In this document: one piece after another, positions 40,801 through 54,400 of the stretch
Numbering within the stretch: position 1 is the stretch's first letter
Layout of the letters: each line of letters starts with the position of its first letter
Assembly (NCBI RefSeq): GCF_950295315.1
Contig: NC_080181.1
Location: 36,423,375 to 36,487,374 of the forward strand
Origin: Erinaceus europaeus
Lineage: Eukaryota > Chordata > Mammalia > Eulipotyphla > Erinaceidae
Direction of reading: 5' to 3'
Length of the DNA stretch: 64,000 nucleotides
The notes under the pieces: generated by a model
The model's database searches: none
What the model saw: the letters and a program-made list of their open reading frames with translations, nothing else
What the model was told of the DNA's origin: nothing
Program-made: the position numbers and the translations under genes

Positions 40801-43800
40801 GTGCGAATCTTAAAAAAAAACAATCCTAGGCGCCATCAAGACAAACCACTTGCACCTGTGTGCGAAAAAAAAGCTGAGCGTAATCAAGACAAACCACTTA
40901 CACCTGTGTGTGAATCTACAAAAAAAACCATGGCGCAATCAAGAAAAACCACTTTACCTGTGTGCGAATCTCCAAAAAAAAAAAAACTAGGCGCAATCAA
41001 GACAAACCACTTGCACCTGTGTGCGAATCTACAACAAAAAAACCAAGGTGTAAACAAGAGAAACCAATTGCACCTGTGTGCTAATCTACAAACAACACAA
41101 ACCAGGGCGCAATCAAGACAAATCAATTGCACCTGTGTGTGAATCTACAAAAAAAATCCTAGGAGCAATCAAGACAAACCACTTGCACCTGTGTGCGAAT
41201 CTTCAAAAAAAAAAACATAGGCACAATCAAGACAAACCACTTGAACCTGTGTGCGAATCTACAACAAAAAAAAACCAAGGCGCAATCTAGAGAAACCACT
41301 TGCACCTGTGTGCGAATCTTAAAAAAAAAAAAATCCTAGGCGCCATCAAGACAAACCACTTGCACCTGTGTGCGAATCTACAACAAAAAAACCAAGGTGT
41401 AAACAAGAGAAACCAATTGCACCTGTGTGCTAATCTACAAACAACACAAACCAGGGCGCAATCAAGTCAAACCAATTTCACCAGTGTGTGAATCTACAAA
41501 AAAAATCCTAGGAGCAATCAAGAAAAACCACTTGCACCTGTGTGCGAATCTTCAAAAAAAAAAAAAAAGACATAGGCACAATCAAGAGAAACCACTTGAA
41601 CCTGTGTGCGAATCTACAACAAAAAAAAAACCCAAGGCGCAATCTAGAGAAACCAATTTCACCTGTGTGCGAATCTACAAACAACACACACCTGGGCGCA
41701 ATCAAGACAAAACACTTGCACCTGTGTGCGAATCTAAAAAAAAAAAAAAAAAAAAACCTAGGCACAATCAAGACAAACCACTTGCACCTGTGTGATAATC
41801 TAAAAAAAAAATCCTAGGCGCAATCAAGACAAACTACTTGCACCTTTGTGCGAATCTTAAAAAAAAACAATCCTAGGCGCCATCAAGACAAACCACTTGC
41901 ACCTGTGTGCGAAAAAAAAGCTGAGCGTAATCAAGACAAACCACTTACACCTGTGTGTGAATCTACCAAAAAAAACCTAGGCGCAATCAAGACAAACCAC
42001 TTGCACCTGTGTGCGAATCTAAAAAAAAAAATCCTAGGCGCCATCAAGACAAACCCATTGCACCTGTGTGCGAATCGAGAAACAACACACACTTGGGCGC
42101 AATCAAGACAAACCACTTGCACCTTTATGCGAATCTTAAAAAAAAAAAAACCTAGGCGCAATCAAGACAAACCACTTGCACCTGTGTGCGAATCTTAAAA
42201 AACAAACAATCCTAGGCGCCATCAAGACAAACCACTTGCACCTGTGTGCGAAAAAAAAGCTCAGCGTAATCAAGACAAACCACTTACACATGTGTGTGAA
42301 TCTACAAAAAAAACCATGGCGCAATCAAGAAAAACCACTTTACCTGTGTGCGAATCTCCAAAAAAAAAAAAACTAGGCGCAATCAAGAAAAACCACTTGC
42401 ACCTGTGTGCGAATCTACAACAAAAAAACCAAGGTGTAAACAAGATAAACCAATTGCACCTGTGTGCTAATCTACAAACAACACAAACCAGGGCGCAATC
42501 AAGACAAATCAATTGCACCTGTGTGTGAATCTACAAAAAAAATCCTAGGAGCAATCAAGACAAACCACTTGCACCTGTGTGCGAATCTCCAAAATAAAAA
42601 ACATAGGCACAATCAAGACAAACCACTTGAACCTGTGTGCGAATCTACAACAAAAAAAAACCAAGGCGCAATCTAGAGAAACCAATTTCACCTGTGTGCG
42701 AATCTACAAACAACACACACCTGGGCGCAAACAAGACAAAACACTTGCACCTGTGTGAGAATCAAAAAAAAAAGAAAAAAAAACCTAGGCACAATCAAGA
42801 CAAACAACTTGCACCTGTGTGAGAATCTAAAAAAAAAATCCTAGGTGCAATCAAGACAAACCACTTGCACTTGTGTGCGAATCTTAAAAAAAAAAATCCT
42901 AGGCGCCATCAAGACAAACCACTTGCACCTGTGTGCGAAAAAAAAAACTGAGCGTAATCAAGACAAACCACTTAGACCTGTGTGTGAATCTACAAAAAAA
43001 AAAAAAAAAACTAGGCGCAATCAAGACAAACCACTTGCACCTGTGTGCGAATCTACAACAAAAAAAAAACAAGGTGTAAACAAGAGAAACCAATTGCACC
43101 TGTGTGCTAATCTACAAACAACACAAACCAGGTCGCAATCAAGACAAACCAATTGCACCTGTGTGTGAATCTACAAAAAAAATCCTAGGAGCAATCAAGA
43201 CAAACCACTTGCACCTGTGTGCGAATCTTCAAAAAAAAAACATAGGCACAATCAAGACAAACCACTTGAACCTGTGTGCGAATCTACAACAAAAAAAAAA
43301 AACAAGATGCAATCTAGAGAAAACAATTTCACCTGTGTGCTAATCTACAAACAACACACACCTGGGCGCAATCAAGACAAAACACTTGCACCTGTGTGCG
43401 AATCTAAAAAAAAAAAAAAAAAAAACCTAGGCTCAATCAAGACAAACCACTTGCAACTGTGTGAGAATCTAAAAAAAAAATCCTAGGCGCAATCAAGACA
43501 AACCACTTGCACCTGTGTGCGAATCTTAAAAAAAAAAATCCTAGGCGCCATCAAGACAAACCACTTGCACCTGTGTGCGAATCTACAACAAAAAAACCAA
43601 GGTGTAAACAAGAGAAACCAATTGCACCTGGGTGCTAATCTACAAACAACACAAACCAGGGCGAAATCAAGTCAAACCAATTGCACCAGTGTGTGAATCT
43701 ACAAAAAAAATCCTAGGAGCAATCAAGAAAAACCACTTGCACCTGTGTGCGAATCTTCAAAAAAAAAAAAACATAGGCACAATCAAGAGAAACCACTTGA

Positions 43801-45304
43801 ACCTGTGTGCGAATCTACAAAAAAAAAAAAAAACCAAGGCGCAATCTAGAGAAACCAATTTCACCTGTGTGCGAATCTACAAACAACACACACCTGGGCG
43901 CAATCAAGACAAAACACTTGCACCTGTGTGCGAATCTAAAAAAAAAAAAATAACCTAGGCACAATCAAGACAAACCACTTGCACCTGTGTGATAATCTAA
44001 AAAAAAAAATCCTTGGCGCAATCAAGACAAACCACTTGCACCTGTGTGCGAATCTTAAAAAAAACAATCCTAGGCGCCATCAAGACAAACCACTTGCACC
44101 TGTGTGCGAAAAAAAAGCTGAGCGTAATCAAGACAAACCACTTACACCTGTGTGTGAATCTACCAAAAAAAACTTAGGCGCAATCAAGACAAACCACTTG
44201 CACCTGTGTGCGAATCTAAAAAAAAAAATCCTAGGCGCCATCAAGACAAACCCATTGCACCTGTGTGCGAATCGAGAAACAACACACACTTGGGCGCAAT
44301 CAAGACAAACCACTTGCACCTTTATGCGAATCTTAAAAAAAAAAAAACCTAGGCGCAATCAAGACAAACCACTTGCACCTGTGTGCGAATCTTAAAAAAC
44401 AAACAATCCTAGGCGCCATCAAGACAAACCACTTGCACCTGTGTGCGAAAAAAAAGCTGAGCGTAATCAAGACAAACCACTTACACCTGTGTGTGAATCT
44501 ACAAAAAAAACCATGGCGCAATCAAGAAAAACCACTTTACCTGTGTGCGAATCTCCAAAAAAAAAAAAAACTAGGCGCAATCAAGACAAACCACTTGCAC
44601 CTGTGTGCGAATCTACAACAAAAAAACCAAGGTGTAAACAAGAGAAACCAATTGCACCTGTGTGCTAATCTTCAAACAACACAAACCAGGGCGCAATCAA
44701 GACAAATCAATTGCACCTGTGTGTGAATCTACAAAAAAAATCCTAGGAGCAATCAAGACAAACCACTTGCACCTGTGTGCGAATCTTCAAATAAAAAAAC
44801 ATAGGCACAATCAAGACAAACCACTTGAACCTGTGTGCGAATCTACAACAAAAAAAAAAACCAAGGAGCAATCTAGAGAAAACACTTGCACCTGTGTGCG
44901 AATCTTAAAAAAAAAAAATCCTAGGCGCCATCAAGACAAAACACTTGCACCTGTGTGCGAATCAAAAAAAAAAGAAAAAAAAACCTAGGCACAATCAAGA
45001 CAAACAACTTGCACCTGTGTGAGAATCTAAAAAAAAAATCCTAGGTGCAATCAAGACAAACCACTTGCACCTGTGTGCGAATCTTAAAAAAAAAAATCCT
45101 AGGCGCCATCAAGACAAACCACTTGCACCTGTGTGCGAAAAAAAAGCTGAGCGTAATCAAGACAAACCACTTAGACCTGTGTGTGAATCTACAAAAAAAA
45201 AAAAAAAAAAACTAGGCGCAATCAAGACAAACCACTTGCACCTGTGTGCGAATCTTCAAAAAAAAAAAAAAACTAGGTGCAATCAACACAAACCACTTGC
45301 CTCT
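40800..45304 (+). repeat. Array domain IV: 2.2-kb tandem higher-order repeat with a shortened monomer
   Basis: The diagnostic monomer reads gtgtgcgaaaaaaaagctg: it has lost the aatct segment, so the A-tract directly follows gcg. It occurs near 40,861, 41,910, 42,250, 42,938, 44,110, 44,445 and 45,137. The interval of about 41.4-43.6 kb repeats at 43.6-45.2 kb with offsets of 2,197-2,205 bp, supported by shared rare forms: tcaagtcaaacc with caccagtgtg, tctaccaaaaaa, aaccactttacc, and acttagacctg (about 42,972 and 45,171). Confidence 0.78.
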
Positions 45305-45412
45305 GTGTGCTATTAAAAAAAAATTGCTAGGCGCAATCAAGACAATACACTTGCACCTGTGTGCGAATTGAAAAAAAAATCCTACAAAAATAAAATACAA
45401 AAAATAAAATGC
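45305..45412 (+). repeat. Scrambled monomers at a domain junction
   Basis: Two degenerate monomers: one has gtgctattaaaaa in place of gcgaatct, the next has gcgaattgaaaaa. They are followed by an atypical tacaaaaataaaatac stretch that runs into aaaaaataaaatgctagg. The tacaaaaa-taaaa motif is doubled. Immediately after, the domain I order (caattcaaacc, then the ctaaggcgtaatcaagag marker at 45,469) begins, so this is a breakpoint between two array types. Confidence 0.7.
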
Positions 45413-48400
45413 TAGGCGCAATCAATTCAAACCACTTGCACCTGTGTGCGAATCTACAACAAAAAAAACTAAGGCGTAATCAAGAGAAACCAATTGCACC
45501 TGTGTGCTAATCTACAAACAACACAAACCAGGGCGCAATCAAGACAAACCAATTGCACCTGTGTGTCAATCTACAAAAAAAAACCTAGGCACAATCAAGA
45601 AAAACCACTTGAACCTGTGTGCGAATCTTCAAAAAAAAAACATAGGCACAATCAAGACAAACCACTTGAATCTGTGTCCGAATCTACAACAAAAAAAAAA
45701 CCAAGGCGCAATCTAGAGAAACCTATTTCACCTGTGTGCGAATCTACAAACAACACACACCTGGGCGCAATCAAGACAAACAACTTGCACCTGTGTGCGA
45801 ATCTTCAAAAAAAAAAAACCTGAGCGTAATCAAGACAAACCACTTGCACCTGTGTGTGAATCTACAAAAAAAAAAAAACCAAGGCGCAATCAAGACAAAC
45901 CACTTGCACCTGTGTGCGAATCTTCAAAAAAAAAAATTAGGCACAATCAAGACAAACCACTTGTACCTGTGTGCGAATCTACAACAAAAAAAAAACCAAG
46001 GCGCAATCAAGAGAAACCTATTTCACCTGTGTGCGAATCTAAAAACAACACACACCTGGGCGCAATCAAGACAAAACACTTGCACCTGTGTAGAATCTAA
46101 AAAAAAAAAAAAAACCTAGGCACAATCAAGACAAACCACTTGCACCTCTGTGCGAATCTTCAAAAAAAAAAAAAAACTCGGCACAATCAAGACAAACCAA
46201 TTGTACCTGTGTACGAATCTAGAAACAACAAACACCTGGGCGCAATCAAGACAAACCCCTTGCACTTCTATGCGAATCTTCAAAAAAAAAATTCTAGGGG
46301 CAATCAAGACAAACCACTTACACCTGGGTGTGAACCTACAAAAAAAAAAACATAGGCACAAGCAAGACAAACCACTTGCACAAGTGTGAGAATCTAAAAA
46401 AAAAATCCTACGCGCAATCAAGACAAACCACTTGCACCTGTGTGCGAAGTTTCAAAAAAAATAGGCACAATAAAGACAAACCACTTGCACCTGTGTGCGA
46501 ATCTAAAAAAAAAATACTAGGCGCAATCAAGAAAAACCACTTGCACCTGTGTGCGAATCTTCAAAAAAAAAACATAGGCACAATCAAGACAAACCACTTG
46601 AATCTGTGTGCGAATCTACAACAAAAAAAAAAACCAAGGCGCAATCTAGAGAAACAAATTTCACCTGTGTGCGAATCTACAAACAACACACACCTGGGCG
46701 AAATCAATACAAAACACTTGCACCTGTGTGCGAATCTAAAAAAAAAAAAAAAAAAAAACCTAGGCACAATCAAGACAAACCACTTGCACCTCTGTGCGAA
46801 TCTAAAAAAAAAATGCTAGGCGCAATCAAGACAAACCACTTGCACCTGTGTGCGAAGTTTCAAAAAAAAAAATAGGCACAATCAAGACAAACCACTTGCA
46901 CCTGTGTGTGAATCTTAAAAAAAAAATCCTAGGCGCCATCAAGACAAACCAATTTCAGCTGTGTGCGAATCGAGAAACAATACACAACTGGGCGCAATCA
47001 AGATAAACCACTTTCACCTTTGTGCGAATCTTCAAAAAAAAAAAACCTAGGCACAATCAAGGCAAACCACTTGCACCTGTGTGTGAATCTACAAAAAAAA
47101 ACTAGGCGCATTCAAGACAAACCACTTGCACCTGTGTGCGAATCTACAAAAAATAAAATGCTAGGCGCAATCAATTCAAACCACTTGCACCTGTGTGCGA
47201 ATCTACAACAAAAAAAACTAAGGCATAATCAAGAGAAACCAATTGCACCTGTGTGCTAATCTACAAACAACACAAACCAGGGCGCAATCAAGACAAACCA
47301 ATTGCACCTGTGTGTCAATCTACAAAAAAAAACCTAGGCACAATCAAGAAAAACCACTTGAACCTGTGTGCAAATCTTCAAAAAAAAAAACATAGGCACA
47401 ATCAAGACAAACCACTTGAATCTGTGTCCGAATCTACAACAAAAAAAAAACCAAGGCGCAATCTAGAGAAACCTATTTCACCTGTGTGCGAATCTACAAA
47501 CAACACACACCTGGGCGCAATCAAGACAAACAACTTGCACCTGTGTGCGAATCTTCAAAAAAAAAAAAAAACCTGAGCGTAATCAAGACAAACCACTTGC
47601 ACCTGTGTGTGAATCTACAAAAAAAAAAAAAAACCAAGGCGCAATCAAGACAAACCACTTGCACCTGTGTGCGAATCTTCAAAAAAAAAAATTAGGCACA
47701 ATCAAGACAAATCACTTGTACCTGTGTGCGAATCTACAACAAAAAAAAACCAAGGCGCAATCAAGAGAAACATATTTCACCTGTGTGCGAATCTAAAAAC
47801 AACACACACCTGGGCGCAATCAAGACAAAACACTTGCACCTGTGTGCGAATCTAAAAAAAAAAAAACCTAGGCACAATCAAGACAAACCACTTGCACCTG
47901 TGTGCGAATCTTAAAAAAAAAAACCTGAGCGTAATCAGGACAAACCACTTGCACCTGTGTGTGAATCTACAAAAAAAAAACCAAGGCGCAATCAAGACAA
48001 ACCACTTGCACCTGTGTGCGAATCTACAAAAAAAAAAAAAAAAACCAAGGCGCAATCAAGACAAACCACTTGCACCTGTGTGCGAATCTACAACAAAAAA
48101 ACCAAGGCGTAATCAAGAGAAACCAATAGCACCTGTGTGCTAATCTACAAACAACACAAACCAGGGCGCAATCAAGACAAACCAATTGCACCTGTGTGTG
48201 AATCTACAAAAAAAACCTAGGCGCAATCAAGAAAAACCACTTGCACCTGTGTGCGAATCTTCAAAAAAAAAAAAAAAACCTAGGCGCAATCAAGAAAAAA
48301 CACTTGCACCTGTGTGCGAATCTCCAAAAAAAAAAAAAAAACTAGGGGTAATCAAGACAAACCACTTGCACCTGTGTCCGAATCTTCAAAATAAAAACAT

Positions 48401-51400
48401 AAGGCACAATCAACAAAAACCACTTGCACCTGTGTGCGAATCTAAAACAAAAAAACCAAGGCGTAATCAAGACAAACCACTTGCACCTGTGTGTGAATCT
48501 ACCAAAAAAAACCTAGGCGCAATCAAGACAAACCACTTGAACCTGTGTGCGAATCTAAAAAAAAAAAAATCCTAGGCGCCATCAAGACAAACCAATTGCA
48601 CCTGTGTGCGAATCGAGAAACAACACACACTTGGGCGCAATCAACACAAACCACTTGCACCTTTATGCGAATCTTCAAAAAAAAAAAAAAATCTAGGCGC
48701 AATCAAGACAAACCACTTGCACGTGTGTGAGAATCTAAAAAAAAAAAAATCCTAGGCGCAATCAAGACAAACCACTTGCACCTGTGTGCGAAAAAAAAGC
48801 TGAGCGTAATCAAGACAAACCACTTACACCTGTGTGAATCTACAAAAAAAATCCTAGGAGCAATCAAGACAAACCACTTGCACCTGTGTGTGAATCTACA
48901 AAAAAAAAAAAAAAACCAAGGCGCAATCAAGACAAACCACTTGCACCTGTGTGCGAATCTTCAAAAAAAAAAAATTAGGCACAATCAAGACAAATCACTT
49001 GTACCTGTGTGAGAATCTACAACAAAAAAAAACCAAGGCGCAATCAAGAGAAACATATTTCACCTGGGTGCGAATCTAAAAACAACACACACCTGGGCGC
49101 AATCAAGACAAAACACTTGCACCTGTTTGCGAATCTAAAAAAAAAAAAAAACCTAGGCACAATCAAGACAAACCACTTGCACTTCTATGCGAATCTTCAA
49201 AAAAAAATTCTAGGGGCAATCAAGACAAACCACTTACACCTGTGTGTGAACCTACAAAAAAAAAAACATAGGCACAAGCAAGACAAACCACATGCACAAG
49301 TGTGAGAATCTAAAAAAAAAATCCTACGCGCAATCAAGACAAACCACTTGCACCTGTGTGTGAATCTACAAAAAAAAAAAAAAACCTAGGCGTAATCAAG
49401 AGAAACCAATTGGACCTGTGTGCTAATCTACAAACAACACAAACCAGGCCGCAATCAAGACAAACCAATTGCACCTGTGTGTCAATCTACAAAAAAAAAC
49501 CTAGGAGCAATCAAGAAAAACCACTTGCACCTGTGGGCGAATCTTCAAAAAAAAAACTCGGAACAATCAAGGCAAACCACTTACACCTGTGTGCGAATCT
49601 CAAAAAAAACAATCTTAGGTGCCATCAAGACAAACCAATTGTACCTGTGTGCGAATCTAGAAACAACAAACACCTGGGCACAATCAAGGCAAACCCCTTG
49701 CACTTCTGTGCGAATCTTCAAAAAAAAATTCTAGGGGCAATCAAGACAAACCACTTACACCTGTGTGTGAATCTACAAAAAAAAACATAGGCAAAAGCAA
49801 GACAAACCACTTGCACCTGTGTGCGAATCTACAAAAGAAAAATCTAGGTGCAATCAAGACAAACCACTTGCACCTGTGTGCGAATCTCCAAAATAAAAAA
49901 AAAAGGGGTAATCAAGACAAACCACTTGCACCTGTGTGCGAATCTACAAAAAAAAAAAAAACTAGCCGCAATCAAGACAAACCACTTGCACCTGTGTGCG
50001 AATCTTCAAAATAAAAACATAAGGCACAATCAACAAAAACCACTTGCACCTGTGTGCGAATCTAAAACAAAAAAACCAAGGCGTAATCAAGACAAACCAA
50101 TTGCACCTGTGTGTGAATCTACAAAAAAAAAAACCTAGGCGAAATCAAGACAAACCACTTGCACCTGTGTGCGAATCTAAAAAAAAAATGCTAGGCGCAT
50201 TAAGGAGAAACCACTTGCACCTGTGTGTGAATCTACCAAAAAAAAACCTAGGCGCAATCAAGACAAACCACTTGCACCTGTGTGCGAATCTAAAAAAAAA
50301 AATTCCTAGGCGCCATCAAGACAAACCAATTGCACCTGTGTGCGAATCGAGAAACAACACACACTTGGGCGCAATCAAGACAAACCACTTGCACCTTTAT
50401 GCGAATCTTCAAAAAAAAAAACCTAGGCGCAATCAAGACAAACCACTTGCACCTGTGTGCGAATCTTAAAAAAAAAAAACAATCCTAGACGCCATCAAGA
50501 CAAACCACTTGCACCTGTGTGCGAAAAAAAAGCTCAGCGTAATCAAGACAAACCACTTACACCTGTGTGTGAATCTACAAAAAAAACCATGGCGCAATCA
50601 AGAAAAACCACTTTACCTGTGTGCGAATCTCCAAAAAAAAAAAAACTAGGCGCAATCAAGACAAACCATTTGCACCTGTGTGCGAATCTACAACAAAAAA
50701 ACCAAGGTGTAAACAAGAGAAACCAATTGCACCTGTGTGCTAATCTACAAACAACACAAACCAGGGCGCAATCAAGACAAATCAATTGCACCTGTGTGTG
50801 AATCTACAAAAAAAATCCTAGGAGCAATCAAGACAAACCACTTGCACCTGTGTGCGAATCTCCAAAATAAAAAACATAGGCACAATCAAGACAAACCACT
50901 TGAACCTGTGTGCGAATCTACAACAAAAAAAAAAAAACCAAGGCACAATCAAGACAAACCACTTGAACCTGTGTGCGAATCTACAAACAACACACACCTG
51001 GGCGCAATCAAGACAAAACACTTGCACCTGTGTGCGAATCTAAAAAAAAAAAAAAAAAACCTAGGCACAATCAAGACAAACCACTTGCACCTGTGTGATA
51101 ATCTAAAAAAAAAAAAATCCTAGGCGCAATCAAGACAAACCACTTGCACCTGTGTGCGAATCTTAAAAAAAACAATCCTAGGCGCCATCAAGACAAACCA
51201 CTTGCACCTGTGTGCGAAAAAAAAGCTGAGCGTAATCAAGACAAACCACTTACACCTGTGTGTGAATCTACAAAAAAAAAACATGGCGCAATCAAGAAAA
51301 ACCACTTTACCTGTGTGAGAATCTCCAAAAAAAAAAAAAAACTAGGCGCAATCAAGACAAACCACTTGCACCTGTGTGTGAATCTACAACAAGAAAACCA

Positions 51401-54400
51401 AGGTGTAAACAAGAGAAACCATTTGCACCTGTGTGCTAATCTACAAACAACACAAACCAGGGCGCAATCAAGACAAACCAATTGCACCTGTGTGTGAATC
51501 TACAAAAAAAAAAACCTAGGCGCAATCAAGAAAAACCACTTGCACCTGTGTGCGAATCTTCAAAAAAAAACATAGGCACAATCAAGACAAACCACTTGAA
51601 TGTGTGTGCGAATCTACAACAAAAAAAAACCAAGGCGCAATCTAGAGAAACCAATTTCACCTGTGTGCGAATCTACAAACAACACACACCTGGGCGCAAT
51701 CAAGACAAAACACTTGCACCTGTGTGCGAATCTAAAAAAAAAAAAAAAACCTAGGCACAATCAAGACAAACCACTTGCACCTCTGTGCGAATCTTCACAA
51801 AAAAAACCTGATCGTAATCAGGACAAACCACTTGCACCTGTGTGTGAATCTACAAAAAAAAAACCAAGGCGCAATCAAGACAAACCACTTGCACCTGTGT
51901 GCGAATCTACAAAAAAAAAAAAAAACCAAGGCGCAATCAAGACAAACCACTTGCACCTGTCTGCGAATCTACAACAAAAAAACCAAGGCGTAATCAAGAG
52001 AAACCAATAGCACCTGTGTGCTAATATACAAACAACACAAACCAGGGCGCAATCAAGACAAACCAATTGCACCTGTGTGTGAATCTACAAAAAAAACCTA
52101 GGCGCAATCAAGAAAAACCACTTGCACCTGTGTGCGAATCTTCAAAAAAAAAAACCTAGGAGCAATCAAGACAAACCACTTGCACCTGTGTGCGAATCTT
52201 CAAAAAATAAAAAACTCGGCACAATCAAGACAAACCAATTGTACCTGTGTACGAATCTGGAAACAACAAACACCTGGGCGCAATCAAGACAAACCCCTTG
52301 CACTTCTATGCGAATCTTCAAAAAAAAAATTCTAGGGGCAATCAAGACAAACCACTTACACCTGTGTGTGAACCTACAAAAAAAAAAAACATAGGCACAA
52401 GCAAGACAAACCACTTGCACAAGTGTGAGAATCTAAAAAAAAAATCCTACGCGCAATCAAGACAAACCACTTGCACCTGTGTGTGAATCTACAAAAAAAA
52501 AAAACCTAGGCATAATCAAGACAAACCACTTGCACCTCTGTGCGAATCTTCAAAAAAAAAAAACCTGACCGTAATCAAAACAAACCACTTGCACCTGTGT
52601 GTGAATCTACAAAAAAAAACCAAGGCGCAATCAAGACAAACCACTTGCACCTGTGTGCGAATCTCCAAAATAATAAAAAACTAGGCGCAATCAAGACAAA
52701 CCACTTGCACATGTGTACGAATCTACAACAAAAAAACCCAAGGCGTAATCAAGAGAAACCAATTGGACCTGTGTGCTAATCTACAAACAACACAAACCAG
52801 GCCGCAATCAAGACAAACCAATTGCACCTGTGTGTCAATCTACAAAAAAAAACCTAGGAGCAATCAAGAAAAACCACTTGCACCTGTGGGCGAATCTTCA
52901 AAAAAAAAAAACTCGGAACAATCAAGGCAAACCACTTACACCTGTGTGCGAATCTAAAAAAAACAATCTTAGGTGCCATCAAGACAAACCAATTGTACCT
53001 GTGTGCGAATCTAGAAACAACAAACACCTGGGCGCAATCAAGGCAAACCCCTTGCACTTCTGTGCGAATCTTCAAAAAAAAAATTCTAGGGGCAATCAAG
53101 ACAAACCACTTACACCTGTGTGTGAATCTACAAAAAAAAAACATAGGCAAAAGCAAGACAAACCACTTGCACCTGTGTGTGAATCTACAAAAAAAAAAAA
53201 ACCTAGGCGCAATCAAGACAAACCACTTGCACCTGTGTGCGAATCTACAAAAGAAAAATCTAGGGGTAATCAAGACAAACCACTTGCACCTGTGTGCGAA
53301 TCTACAAAAAACAAAAAAACTAGCCGCAATCAAGACAAACCACTTGCACCTGTGTCCGAATCTTCAAAATAAAAACATAAGGCACAATCAACAAAAACCA
53401 CTTGCACCTGTGTGCGAATCTAAAACAAAAAAACCAAGGCGTAATCAAGACAAACCAATTGCACCTGTGTGTGAATCTACAAAAAAAAAACCTAGGCGCA
53501 ATCAAGACAAACCACTTGCACCTGTGTGCGAATCTAAAAAAAAAAAATGCTAGGCGCAATAAAGACAAACCACTTGCACCTGTGTGTGAATCTACCAAAA
53601 AAAACCTAGGCGCAATCAAGACAAACCACTTGCACCTGTGTGCGAATCTAAAAAAAAAAAATCCTAGGCGCCATCAAGACAAACCATTTGCACCTGTGTG
53701 CGAATCGAGAAACAACACACACTTGGGCGCAATCAACACAAACCACTTGCACCTTTATGCGAATCTTCAAAAAAAAAAAAAAACCTAGGCGCAATCAAGA
53801 CAAACCACTTGCACCTGTGTGCGAATCTTAAAAAAAAACAATCCTAGGCGCCATCAAGACAAACCACTTGCACCTGTGTGCGAAAAAAAAGCTCAGCGTA
53901 ATCAAGACAAACCACTTACACCTGTGTCTGAATCTACAAAAAAAACCATGGCGCAATCAAGCAAAACCACTTTACCTGTGTGCGAATATCCAAAAAAAAA
54001 AAAAAAACTAGGCGCAACCAAGACAAACCACTTGCACCTGTGTGCGAATCTACAACAAAAAAACCAAGGTGTAAACAAGAGAAACCAATTGCACCTGTGT
54101 GCTAATCTACAAACAACACAAATCAGGGCGCAATCAAGACAAACCAATTGCACCTGTGTGTGAATCTACAAAAAAAAAACCTAGGCGCAATCAAGACAAA
54201 CCACTTGCACGTGTGTGAGAATCTAAAAAAAAAAATCCTAGGCGCAATCAAGACAAACCACTTGCACCTGTGTGCGAAAAAAAAGCTGAGCGTAATCAAG
54301 ACAAACCACTTACACCTGTGTGAATCTACAAAAAAACCATGGCGCAATCAAGAAAAACCACTTTACCTGTGTGCGAATCTCCAAAAAAAAAAAAAAACTA

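Noticed and set aside
45360..45412. A second mobile element at the scrambled junction
   Set aside because: The tacaaaaataaaatac stretch is only about 30 bp, has no target-site duplication, and is similar to the normal tacaaaaaataaaatgctagg monomer joint.
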